Positions 47,290 to 55,111 of a DNA stretch of 64,000 bases are shown piece by piece. The stretch's first letter is position 1. Each line of letters begins with the position of its first letter. The notes beneath the pieces were generated by a model, which saw only the letters and a program-made list of their open reading frames with translations, ran no database searches and was not told the origin of the DNA. The translations under genes were made by a program, and so were the position numbers. Source of the stretch: Tropicibacter oceani. GTDB lineage: Bacteria; Pseudomonadota; Alphaproteobacteria; Rhodobacterales; Rhodobacteraceae. The stretch is from contig NZ_CP124616.1 of assembly GCF_029958925.1 (NCBI RefSeq), forward strand, positions 558,001 through 622,000, given 5' to 3'.

Positions 47290-48732
47290 ATGGCTTTGAC
47301 AACGATCACCCCCATCATTCTTTGCGGCGGGTCCGGCACCCGGCTTTGGCCCCTGTCACGCAAGAGCTATCCCAAGCAGTTTTCCAAGCTGATGGGCGAG
47401 GAAACCCTGTTTCAGGCCTCGGCGCGGCGGCTGTCGGGCGGCACGTCTGAAATCCGCTTTGACAGGCCGATGGTGCTGACCAATTCGGATTTCCGGTTCA
47501 TCGTGACCGAACAGCTGACAGAGGTCGGCATAGACCCCGGCGCGATCCTGATCGAACCCGAAGGGCGCAACACCGCCCCCGCCGTTCTGGCCGCCGCGCT
47601 TCATGCGGCCAAGGCCGACCCCGAGGCCGTCCTGCTTGTCGCGCCTTCGGATCACGTGGTTCCGGATACAAAGGCATTTCACGCAGCGATCCAGCGCGGG
47701 CTGGAGGCCCTGGCCGAAGGCAAGCTGGTGACCTTTGGCATCGCCCCGACGCACCCGGAAACCGCCTATGGCTATCTGGAACTGTCGCGCTCACCGGGCG
47801 AGGACGGCAAGCCGGTCCCGCTGTCCCGCTTTGTCGAGAAACCCGATGCAGCGCGCGCGGCGGAAATGCTGGCGGCGGGCAACTACATGTGGAACGCAGG
47901 CATCTTTTTGTTCCGCGCCGCCGGCATCATCGCGGCCTTTCAAAAGCACGCCAACGCGTTGATGACCCCGGTCAGCCAGGCCGTCGACAAGGCCCGCGTC
48001 GATCTGGGGTTCCTGCGCCTTGACCCGGAGGCCTGGGCAGGTGCGGATGACATCTCGATCGACTATGCGGTGATGGAAAAGGCCGACAACCTTGCGGTGG
48101 TTCCCTTTGCCGATGGCTGGTCCGACCTGGGTGGCTGGGATGCGGTCTGGCGCGAAAGCGGCCCGGACAGCGACGGCGTCGTGGCGCAGGACAGGGCCAC
48201 CGCCATTGATTGCCGCGATACCCTGCTGCGGTCGGAAAGCGCGAACCTTGAAGTTGTCGGCATCGGGCTGAACAACATCATGGCCGTTGCGATGAACGAC
48301 GCCGTTCTGATCGCCGACATGAGCCGTGCGCAGGACGTCAAGCTGGCGGTCGCCGCGCTGAAGGACAAGGGCGCAGATCAGGCCACCACCTTTCCCAAGG
48401 ATCACCGCCCCTGGGGCTGGTTCGAAAGCCTGGTCGTCGGCAACCGCTTTCAGGTCAAGCGCATCCTGGTGCATCCCGGTGCATCGCTGTCGCTGCAAAG
48501 CCATTTTCACCGCTCCGAACACTGGATCGTGGTCGAAGGCACCGCAAAGGTCACTGTCGATGACGACGTCAAGCTGCTGACCGAAAACCAGTCGGTCTAT
48601 ATCCCGCTGGGCGCAGTGCACCGGATGGAAAACCCCGGCAAGGTGCCGATGGTCCTGATCGAAGTGCAAACCGGCGCCTATGTCGGCGAGGATGACATCG
48701 TGCGCTACGAAGACGTCTACGCCCGCGGCTAG
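47290..48732 (+). CDS. manC: mannose-1-phosphate guanylyltransferase / mannose-6-phosphate isomerase
   Basis: A bifunctional 480-residue type II enzyme (ManC/XanB/AlgA type). It makes GDP-mannose from GTP and mannose-1-phosphate, and can isomerise fructose-6-phosphate to mannose-6-phosphate. Motifs: CGGSGTRLWPLSRKSYPKQF (about 11-30, GTP and phosphate binding), FVEKP (about 178-182), and the cupin-type isomerase region at about 375-470 (LSLQSHFHRSEHW). Together with phosphomannomutase it supplies GDP-mannose. It is on the same strand after tex (117 bp). Confidence 0.94.
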   Translation: MALTTITPIILCGGSGTRLWPLSRKSYPKQFSKLMGEETLFQASARRLSGGTSEIRFDRPMVLTNSDFRFIVTEQLTEVGIDPGAILIEPEGRNTAPAVLAAALHAAKADPEAVLLVAPSDHVVPDTKAFHAAIQRGLEALAEGKLVTFGIAPTHPETAYGYLELSRSPGEDGKPVPLSRFVEKPDAARAAEMLAAGNYMWNAGIFLFRAAGIIAAFQKHANALMTPVSQAVDKARVDLGFLRLDPEAWAGADDISIDYAVMEKADNLAVVPFADGWSDLGGWDAVWRESGPDSDGVVAQDRATAIDCRDTLLRSESANLEVVGIGLNNIMAVAMNDAVLIADMSRAQDVKLAVAALKDKGADQATTFPKDHRPWGWFESLVVGNRFQVKRILVHPGASLSLQSHFHRSEHWIVVEGTAKVTVDDDVKLLTENQSVYIPLGAVHRMENPGKVPMVLIEVQTGAYVGEDDIVRYEDVYARG

Positions 48733-48747
48733 GCGGGGCGGGCCGCG

Positions 48748-49467
48748 CTAGGGGCTTTGGTGGACAAGCCAGGTCAGCACATGGCCCTTGCCGGTGTCAT
48801 AGCGCAGGTCGAGTGACCGGCCTTGCGGCAGGTCGGGATGCAGGGTTTCGGCCAGCGTCAGGCGCAGAACTCCATCACGGGGCAGGGCCTGCAACCGGGC
48901 CGAGGCAAAGCCAAAGTGCCGCCGCACCACCGGGTAAAGCGCCTTGAACAGGGTTTCCTTGGCGGAAAAACACAGGGTCGCGACGGTATCGGGCTGACTG
49001 GCCGTGCCGATCAACGCGGTTTCAGCATCGTTCAATGTCATCCGCAGGATCGATTCCAGGGCATGGCCATGCGCGATCGCCTCGATGTCGATGCCGGGGG
49101 TGCCTTGGCCTTGCGGCAAGGCCAGACAGGCGCAGCGCCCACGCGCGTGGCTGATCGACCCGGCCAGACCATCGGGCCAGACCGGCGCGCGGTCGTCCCC
49201 GATGGCAACCTGCCCGGCAATCCCCAGCGCCCCCTGCGCCACACGGGCCATGGCGCGCCCGGCCAGGAATTCGGCCAGCCGCTTGTCGATGGCCCGGGCC
49301 AGCTTGGCCGGGCGCGTGATCTCAAGCTGGTCGAACAGCTCCAACCGGAACCGCGCCAGATCATAGCCCCCCTGCACCAGCACGCCCTGGCCTTCGCGGC
49401 GCAGGTCTGCGGGGTGCAAAAAGCCCTGCGTCAGTTCGGGCAAGATATCGGGGGCAAGTGGCGTCAT
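48748..49467 (-). CDS. 4'-phosphopantetheinyl transferase (Sfp/EntD type)
   Basis: Transfers phosphopantetheine from CoA to a Ser of carrier proteins, here most likely the acyl carrier protein at 59396. A 239-residue EntD-like enzyme with LAGSISHARG (about 100-109), GIDIEAI (about 124-130, Mg-binding Asp) and FSAKETLFKALYP (about 166-178). The arrangement differs from AcpS, so it is a secondary-metabolism type. It is divergent from the exporter genes (232 bp to the adaptor), so a shared regulatory region is possible. The palindrome TGAGGCCTCA just upstream of its ATG could affect translation. Confidence 0.9.
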   Translation of the reverse strand: MTPLAPDILPELTQGFLHPADLRREGQGVLVQGGYDLARFRLELFDQLEITRPAKLARAIDKRLAEFLAGRAMARVAQGALGIAGQVAIGDDRAPVWPDGLAGSISHARGRCACLALPQGQGTPGIDIEAIAHGHALESILRMTLNDAETALIGTASQPDTVATLCFSAKETLFKALYPVVRRHFGFASARLQALPRDGVLRLTLAETLHPDLPQGRSLDLRYDTGKGHVLTWLVHQSP

Positions 49468-49699
49468 CCTGAGGCCTCAATGATCGCGCCGCGCCAAAAG
49501 GGTCAAGCGAAAACCGTGCAGAACGTGATTCAGTACCTGTTCCGGGGCTTTGCGCGGGCTGTCCTGATTTACGGTTTTATCGTTTAAATATAGATGCTTG
49601 AATTTCCATCAGGTCCTGAATCGTGTTCTGCACCGACTGGATCGTGATGCAGGTCGCGCCGGCTGGTCCGGTCTGCCAATCCTGAGGGCAGACCACCAC

Positions 49700-50875
49700 A
49701 TGAGGCCCGCCGTGAACGACATTTCCCACACTTCCGACATACTCGATCAGCTTAAATCCCTGTCCATCGAACGGGTGGACCCGGTGGCCCCCGCCCGGGC
49801 GCAGGCCAGCCGGCCCAGACGCCGCCTGCCGATCAAATCGCTGGCCTTGCTGGCCCTGCTGGGCGGCGGCGGAGCGGCAGCCTGGCACCATGATGTCAGC
49901 GGGGCGCAGGCGATGGACTGGGCGCAGGGCCTGGCCCGCGAAACGCTGCCCGCCGATTACCTGCCTGCAAGCTGGCAAACCGTCCCCGCCGCGCAGGCTG
50001 AAACCGCCGCGCCCGCCGTGATCGAAACCGCCAGTCCCGTCGCCCCGCCGCCAGCCCCTGTTACGGCGCCCTCTCCGGCCGTGGTTGGGTCGGGCTATGT
50101 CGTGGCGGACCGCGAATTGATGCTGATGCCCGATATCGGCGGTCGCATCCAAAGCCTGAACATCGAGACAGGCGATCATTTCGACGCCGGGCAGGAGATT
50201 GCCGTGCTGAACAGCGATACCGCCCGGACCGACCTGCGCATCGCCCAGGCCAACCTGGCCATGGCGCAGGCTTCGGCCGCCCGCGCCGCCGCGTCTTTGG
50301 ACGAGGCCGGCGCCGATCTGGCCCGGCAAGAGGAGTTGCTGAAACGCGGCAGCGCGCCGCGCACCCAGGTCGAGGCCGCGCGCTTTGCCCTGGCCCGGAT
50401 GCAGCGCGACGTCGACGTGGCCACCCAGCAGGCTGAAATTGCCCGGCTCGAGGTCGAAAAACACGCCGATATCGTCGCCCGCCACACCATCACCGCCCCC
50501 TTCGCGGGCGTGGTGGTGAAACGGCACATGAACCCGGGCGACATCGTGGTTTCGGCGCTGGACGGCGGCCCGGGGCAAGGCATCGCCACCCTGATCGACC
50601 CGACCGCCCTGACCATCGAGGTCGACGTGGCCGAAGGCAACCTGTCCAGCATCACGCCGGGCCAGCGCGCCCGCATCGAACTGGACGCCTACCCCAACCG
50701 CGACTTTGCCGCCGAAGTCAAAACCATCGCCCCCAAAGTGTCGATCCAGAAGGGCACCGTGCAGGTGCGCCTGGCCTTCGACACCCCACCGATGGGCGTA
50801 TTTGCTAACATGGCCGCAAAGGTCACATTCGCCACATCCGAACAGACAGCAGCGATTCAGCAACAAGGAAACTGA
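49700..50875 (+). CDS. HlyD/MacA-like periplasmic adaptor of an ABC exporter
   Basis: A 391-residue inner-membrane-anchored adaptor protein. One transmembrane helix (about 50-70) follows a short N-terminal cytoplasmic part. The biotinyl-lipoyl half-domain begins VADRELMLMPDIGGRIQSLN (about 135). The alpha-hairpin region is rich in Ala/Arg/Glu (about 180-250), then comes the second lipoyl half (ITAPFAGVVVKRHMNPGDIV). A GTG at 49712 with GAGG 6 bases upstream is a strong alternative start. The next gene is 3 bases after. It links the permeases below to an outer-membrane factor not in the window. Similar to MacA and DevB adaptors. Confidence 0.85.
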   Translation: MRPAVNDISHTSDILDQLKSLSIERVDPVAPARAQASRPRRRLPIKSLALLALLGGGGAAAWHHDVSGAQAMDWAQGLARETLPADYLPASWQTVPAAQAETAAPAVIETASPVAPPPAPVTAPSPAVVGSGYVVADRELMLMPDIGGRIQSLNIETGDHFDAGQEIAVLNSDTARTDLRIAQANLAMAQASAARAAASLDEAGADLARQEELLKRGSAPRTQVEAARFALARMQRDVDVATQQAEIARLEVEKHADIVARHTITAPFAGVVVKRHMNPGDIVVSALDGGPGQGIATLIDPTALTIEVDVAEGNLSSITPGQRARIELDAYPNRDFAAEVKTIAPKVSIQKGTVQVRLAFDTPPMGVFANMAAKVTFATSEQTAAIQQQGN

Positions 50876-50878
50876 CCC

Positions 50879-51595
50879 ATGTCCCGCGACTTTACCGAAG
50901 AAACCGGCATTTCGATCCAGGGGGTCCGCAAGGGCTACAAGATCGGCAGCCAGCAAGTGACCATCTTTCACGATCTGAACCTTGAAATTCCCAAGGGCGA
51001 TTTCGTTGCCGTCATGGGGCCGTCCGGCTCGGGCAAATCGACCCTGTTGAACCTGATCGGCGGGATCGACCGCCCCGACCAGGGCGAAATCCGCTTTGGC
51101 TATACCCGCGTCGACAGCCTGTCGGAAAGCGCGCTTAGCCGCTGGCGCGGGTCCAAGGTGGGGTTCGTGTTCCAGTTCTACAACCTGATGCCGATGCTGA
51201 CCGCCGCGCAGAACGTCGAGTTGCCGCTGCTGCTGACTGGCCTGAACAAGCGCCAGCGCCGCGAACGGGTGGAAACCATCCTGAACCTTGTCGGCCTGAT
51301 CGAACGCAAGGATCACCTGCCGTCGGAATTGTCGGGCGGTCAGATGCAGCGCGTCGGCATTGCCCGGGCGCTGGCAGTGGACCCTGTCCTGCTGCTGTGC
51401 GACGAACCCACCGGCGATCTGGACCGCAAAAGCGCGGACGAGATCCTGGGCATGTTGCAGGTCCTGAACAAGGAGCTGGGCAAGACCATCGTGATGGTCA
51501 CGCATGACGACAACGCCTGCGGCTTTGCCAAGCGGACCCTGCGCCTGAACAAGGGTCAGTTCGTCGAAGACGCAACCCTGCGCGCGGCGGCCTGA
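50879..51595 (+). CDS. MacB/LolD-type ABC transporter ATPase
   Basis: A 238-residue ATPase driving export through the two permeases downstream. Walker A GPSGSGKST at 47-55, signature LSGGQMQR at about 143-150, Walker B LLLCDEPTGDLD at about 163-174, and a His switch in VTHD (about 202). The class (MacB/LolD/FtsE) couples to FtsX-like permeases that move lipoproteins, lipids or peptides. Only three bases separate it from the adaptor and from the next permease, so this is one operon of four genes. Confidence 0.93.
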   Translation: MSRDFTEETGISIQGVRKGYKIGSQQVTIFHDLNLEIPKGDFVAVMGPSGSGKSTLLNLIGGIDRPDQGEIRFGYTRVDSLSESALSRWRGSKVGFVFQFYNLMPMLTAAQNVELPLLLTGLNKRQRRERVETILNLVGLIERKDHLPSELSGGQMQRVGIARALAVDPVLLLCDEPTGDLDRKSADEILGMLQVLNKELGKTIVMVTHDDNACGFAKRTLRLNKGQFVEDATLRAAA

Positions 51596-51598
51596 GCC

Positions 51599-52753
51599 AT
51601 GAACAGCTTTACCCTGATCCGTCGAAACATGTCCCGCAAACGGGCGCGCAGCGTGCTGCTTGTCCTGTCGATCGGGATTGCCTTTTTCATCTACGGCCTG
51701 CTGGCCAGCTTTGAATACGGCTTTAACGGAGGCGAGGTGCAGACCGAACGCCTGATCGTCACCAACAAGGTCGGCAATGCCCAAAGCCTGCCGATCAGCT
51801 ATTACCAAAAGCTGGAACAGATGCCCGAAACCGGCGCCGTCACCTATATGACCCGGATGCGCGCCACCTACCGCGAACCGACCAATTTCCTGGGCGCCAA
51901 CGCGGTCGAGCCGCGCAGCTATGCCGCCTTTTTCAAGGAGCAATACGCCTTTACCGAAGAACAGCTGACCGCCATGGAGGCGCAGCGCGACAGTCTGATC
52001 GTGGGCCGCGCCCTTGCCCAGCGCGAAGGCTGGGAGATCGGCCAGCGCATCGTCCTGACCGCCACCAACGCGGTCAAGACCGATGGATCGTCCGACTGGG
52101 GGTTCCAGATCGTCGGAATCTTTGACGGCGCGACGAAATCCGCCGACACCAACTTTGTCATCATGCGCTACGACTATTTCAACGCCGCGCGTACCTATGA
52201 CCGCGACACCGTCGGCAATTTCGGCATCCTGCCCGCCGAAGGTGTGCGCGCCGCCGATGTGATCAAGGCGGTGGACGCGCGCTTTGCCAACTCGGCCAAC
52301 GAAACGCGCACCCGCACGGAAAGCGAATTCATGAAGGCCTTTGTGGCGCAATTCGCGGACATCACCACCATCGTGCGGCTGATCGTGGGGGCGTCTTTTG
52401 TCACCATCCTGATGATCGTCGCGAACACCATGTTCTTTGCCATCCGCGAACGCACGCTGGAAATCGGTGTGCTCAAGGTGCTGGGGTTCTCGCGCGGGTA
52501 CATCCTGCGCACGGTGCTGGCCGAAACGGTGTGGATCTTTGCCCTTGGGCTGGGTCTGGGGCTGCTGGGGGCCATGGGGGCGACCTCGGTCCTGGCGGCG
52601 CCGCTGTCGACGGTGGTGCCCAGCCTTGCGCTGACCCCGCAGATTGCCCTGAACGCGCTTGGCCTTGCCACGGTCTTTGCCCTGCTGACGGGCGGCGTGC
52701 CCGCCGTCAACGCCATGCGCATCCCCTCTTCTGCCGCTCTGAAAGGAGTGTGA
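51599..52753 (+). CDS. FtsX-like ABC permease, first subunit
   Basis: A 384-residue permease with a MacB-like topology. One helix at about 22-45, a large periplasmic domain (about 50-260), and three helices near the C-terminus (about 262-375), where the FtsX signature region reads AIRERTLEIGVLKVLGFSRG. Pairing with the second FtsX-like permease suggests a heterodimeric channel. The ATG follows the ATPase stop by 3 bases. The substrate is unknown, possibly a lipid-like or peptide product of the neighbouring cluster. Confidence 0.88.
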   Translation: MNSFTLIRRNMSRKRARSVLLVLSIGIAFFIYGLLASFEYGFNGGEVQTERLIVTNKVGNAQSLPISYYQKLEQMPETGAVTYMTRMRATYREPTNFLGANAVEPRSYAAFFKEQYAFTEEQLTAMEAQRDSLIVGRALAQREGWEIGQRIVLTATNAVKTDGSSDWGFQIVGIFDGATKSADTNFVIMRYDYFNAARTYDRDTVGNFGILPAEGVRAADVIKAVDARFANSANETRTRTESEFMKAFVAQFADITTIVRLIVGASFVTILMIVANTMFFAIRERTLEIGVLKVLGFSRGYILRTVLAETVWIFALGLGLGLLGAMGATSVLAAPLSTVVPSLALTPQIALNALGLATVFALLTGGVPAVNAMRIPSSAALKGV

Positions 52754-52757
52754 TCCA

Positions 52758-53948
52758 ATGTCCCTGATCAGACAATCCGTGGCCCTGTCGGCCGCCAACC
52801 TCAAAAGCCTGCCAAGACGACTGTGGATTTCCGTGTCGATGGTGTTTTCCGTGGCGCTGGTCGTCACCGTGCTGCTGGGGTTCCTGGCCATGTCGAACGG
52901 CTTCCGCACGTCGCTGCAACAGGCCGGCGCGCAGGACATCGCCATCGCCCTTGGCACCGGTGCCTCGACCGAGCTGGGCAGCCAGATCGAACCGTCGCAA
53001 CTGCACCTGTTGTCCGGCGCGGAGGGCATTGCCCGCGACGCCAATGGCACGCCGATCATCTCGACCGAACTGGTCGTGCCGGTCGATGCCTCGGTCAAGG
53101 GGTCGGGCCTGTATGAAACGCTGTCGCTGCGCGGGATCGGGGCCTTTGGTCTGACCGTCAGGCCGCTGGTGCAGATCACCGAAGGCCGCGCCTTTACCCC
53201 CGGCGCCGCCGAGATCGTCGTGGGCCGTCGGCTGAGCGCCGATTACCAGGGCCTGTCGCTGGGTGATCAGGTGACCTTTGGCACCTCGGTCTGGACGGTC
53301 GTGGGGATTTTCGACGCGCAGGGATCGGTGTTCGAATCCGAGATGTTCGCCGATGCCGCCATGGTGCAGACCCTGTTCAAACGCCCCAACCTTGTGCAAT
53401 CGGCCCGCATTCAGCTGACCTCGGCGGAGGCGCTGGCCCCCCTGGCCAAGCATGCCGAAACCACGGCGCAGATCGCCCTGCCGCTGAAAAGCGAACAGGA
53501 CTATTTCGCCGGCATGGCGCAAAGCACGTCGCGGTTGATCCTGTTCCTGGGCTGGCCGCTGGCCATCACCATGGCGGCGGGCGCGGTGATCGGTGCGCTG
53601 ACAACGATGTATTCCAGCGTCTCGGATCGCAGCACCGAAATCGCCACCGTGCGCACCATCGGCTTTTCCCGCCGCGCCGCCTTTGTCGGCACCTGGGTCG
53701 AGGCGATGGTGCTGACCCTGCTGGGCTGCGCCGTGGGCGTTGCCGTCGCCTGGTTCGGCCTGGACGGCTGGAGCGCCTCGACCACCGGGGCGGACCAGAC
53801 GCAGATCGGGTTCCAGCTGGCGTTGTCCCCGGCGCTGGTGGGTCAGGCGGTGATCCTGTCGCTGGTGATCGGCGCCATTGGCGGCGGGCTACCGGCGCTG
53901 AACGCCACGCGCATTCCCCTGCGCCTGGCGATGACCGGACGATCCTGA
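52758..53948 (+). CDS. FtsX-like ABC permease, second subunit
   Basis: A 396-residue permease homologous to the preceding one in topology, with one N-terminal helix (about 21-45), periplasmic domain, and three C-terminal helices. The FtsX-like coupling segment reads SDRSTEIATVRTIGFSRRAA. It follows the first permease after 4 bases. Two distinct permeases with an adaptor and one ATPase match the DevBCA/MacAB-like architecture more than a single-chain MacB. A strong terminator follows. Confidence 0.88.
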   Translation: MSLIRQSVALSAANLKSLPRRLWISVSMVFSVALVVTVLLGFLAMSNGFRTSLQQAGAQDIAIALGTGASTELGSQIEPSQLHLLSGAEGIARDANGTPIISTELVVPVDASVKGSGLYETLSLRGIGAFGLTVRPLVQITEGRAFTPGAAEIVVGRRLSADYQGLSLGDQVTFGTSVWTVVGIFDAQGSVFESEMFADAAMVQTLFKRPNLVQSARIQLTSAEALAPLAKHAETTAQIALPLKSEQDYFAGMAQSTSRLILFLGWPLAITMAAGAVIGALTTMYSSVSDRSTEIATVRTIGFSRRAAFVGTWVEAMVLTLLGCAVGVAVAWFGLDGWSASTTGADQTQIGFQLALSPALVGQAVILSLVIGAIGGGLPALNATRIPLRLAMTGRS

Positions 53949-53983
53949 CGCCCTTTCGCGGACCTCCCTGTCCCGACCAACTG

Positions 53984-54013
53984 GCCCGGCCGCACATGCG
54001 CGCCGGGCTTTTT
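53984..54013 (+). terminator. Rho-independent terminator after the exporter operon
   Basis: A 7-bp stem (53984-53990 with 54002-54008) with an inner 3-bp extension is followed by five T (54009-54013). It lies between the exporter genes and the convergent AraC gene. Confidence 0.8.
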
Positions 54014-54022
54014 CATGCCGGA

Positions 54023-55057
54023 TCACGCCTTGTCCCGGCGCCCTGCCCGCCATTGCGACGGCGAACAACCAAACTGCCGTTTGAATTCGCGGTTGAAGTT
54101 CGACTTGGTCTGGAACCCGCTGTCCAGGTGGATCTCGGTGATGGACTGGTCCGTGGTGTCCAGCAGGCGGCAGGCTTCGTCCAGGCGCAGGCGGTTGACG
54201 TATTGCGACACGTTCATGCCATTGTGCCGGTTGATCGCGGTCGAGATTTCGCGCGACGGAATGCCCAGCTTGCGCGCGATCTTGATCAGCGTCAGGTCGG
54301 GGTCTGTGTACAGCCGGGTGTCCTGCATCAGGGTATCGACCTTGCGCAGCGTGTCCTTGTGATCCTCGGTCACGGCGGGCAGTTGCGGCCTGGGCGCGTC
54401 CTCTTCCTCGGGCTCGTCCTCGCTGGCGGCGTTGATGCCGGTGGCGGCGACCACGGCCAGCAGCAGCAGGATCAGCACGGAAATCGCCGAAAGGATGGTC
54501 AGCACGTGCCGCCCCCCGGTCAGCTGGAAATCCACGATGATGGAAATATCGACCAGCGCATTGAGGATCAGCAGAACCCCCGCCCCCATCGCCGCCCGCG
54601 ACGCGGACAAGGCCCGGTGCAGCAGGGTTTTCTGAAACCCGTCCGGCCCCTGCGCCCCCATCCGCCACAGGATCACGCCATGGGTGACAAAGCTGGCGAC
54701 GATGATCGGGTCGATCAGCAGCGACCCGGTAAAGGCCAGCGGCACGATCACCAGCGTCGGTATCAGGTGCAGCGCGATGCGGGTGGGATGCAACCTGCGC
54801 GCGCTTTGCGCCATGCTGCGAAAGGCCAGCCATGTCGCCACAGGCAAAAGCGAGGCAAGGATCGGCAGCGCCGGGCGCAGCCAGGTCAGATCATAGCTCC
54901 AGACCAGGCCGGTGACGCTTCCGTGCAGGATGCCCAAACCCAAAAGCCCTGCAAAAGCAAGGCGCGTCAGGGTCCAGGGCTTGTCTGCCAGAATCAGGCT
55001 GAGCAGGAAAAAGGCAAGGAAAAGGACAACGACAAAAGGCAGGGGCAATGAAAACAT
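54023..55057 (-). CDS. membrane-anchored AraC-family regulator
   Basis: A 344-residue protein with six to seven hydrophobic helices in the N-terminal 200 residues, an acidic linker (about 212-225), and a C-terminal AraC helix-turn-helix domain (about 240-340: NVSQYVNRLRLDEACRLLDT, then GFQTKSNFNREFKRQFGCSP). This arrangement places DNA binding on the cytoplasmic side of a membrane sensor. It is downstream of the biosynthetic operon on the same strand, separated by a hairpin that covers its ribosome binding site, and may be a pathway-specific regulator. The signal is unknown. Confidence 0.85.
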   Translation of the reverse strand: MFSLPLPFVVVLFLAFFLLSLILADKPWTLTRLAFAGLLGLGILHGSVTGLVWSYDLTWLRPALPILASLLPVATWLAFRSMAQSARRLHPTRIALHLIPTLVIVPLAFTGSLLIDPIIVASFVTHGVILWRMGAQGPDGFQKTLLHRALSASRAAMGAGVLLILNALVDISIIVDFQLTGGRHVLTILSAISVLILLLLAVVAATGINAASEDEPEEEDAPRPQLPAVTEDHKDTLRKVDTLMQDTRLYTDPDLTLIKIARKLGIPSREISTAINRHNGMNVSQYVNRLRLDEACRLLDTTDQSITEIHLDSGFQTKSNFNREFKRQFGCSPSQWRAGRRDKA

Positions 55058-55060
55058 ACG

Positions 55061-55097
55061 GTGCGGGCCTTGTTGGGAAACGTGGTTAGGCCCGCAC
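55061..55097 (-). promoter_or_regulatory. hairpin before the AraC start codon
   Basis: A perfect 9-bp stem (55061-55069 with 55089-55097) with a 19-base loop lies between the end of the adenylation gene and the AraC start, 3 bases from the ATG. The arm next to the start codon holds the only AAGG-like Shine-Dalgarno sequence. It could terminate, attenuate or block translation of the regulator gene. Confidence 0.4.
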
Positions 55098-55111
55098 TTG
55101 TTAGTTGAATA

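Noticed and set aside
49577-53179. Very long open frame antisense to the exporter genes
   Set aside because: The plus-strand genes are full-length matches to known families with correct spacing. High GC leaves long stop-free antisense frames; this one has no domain, signal or ribosome binding site.
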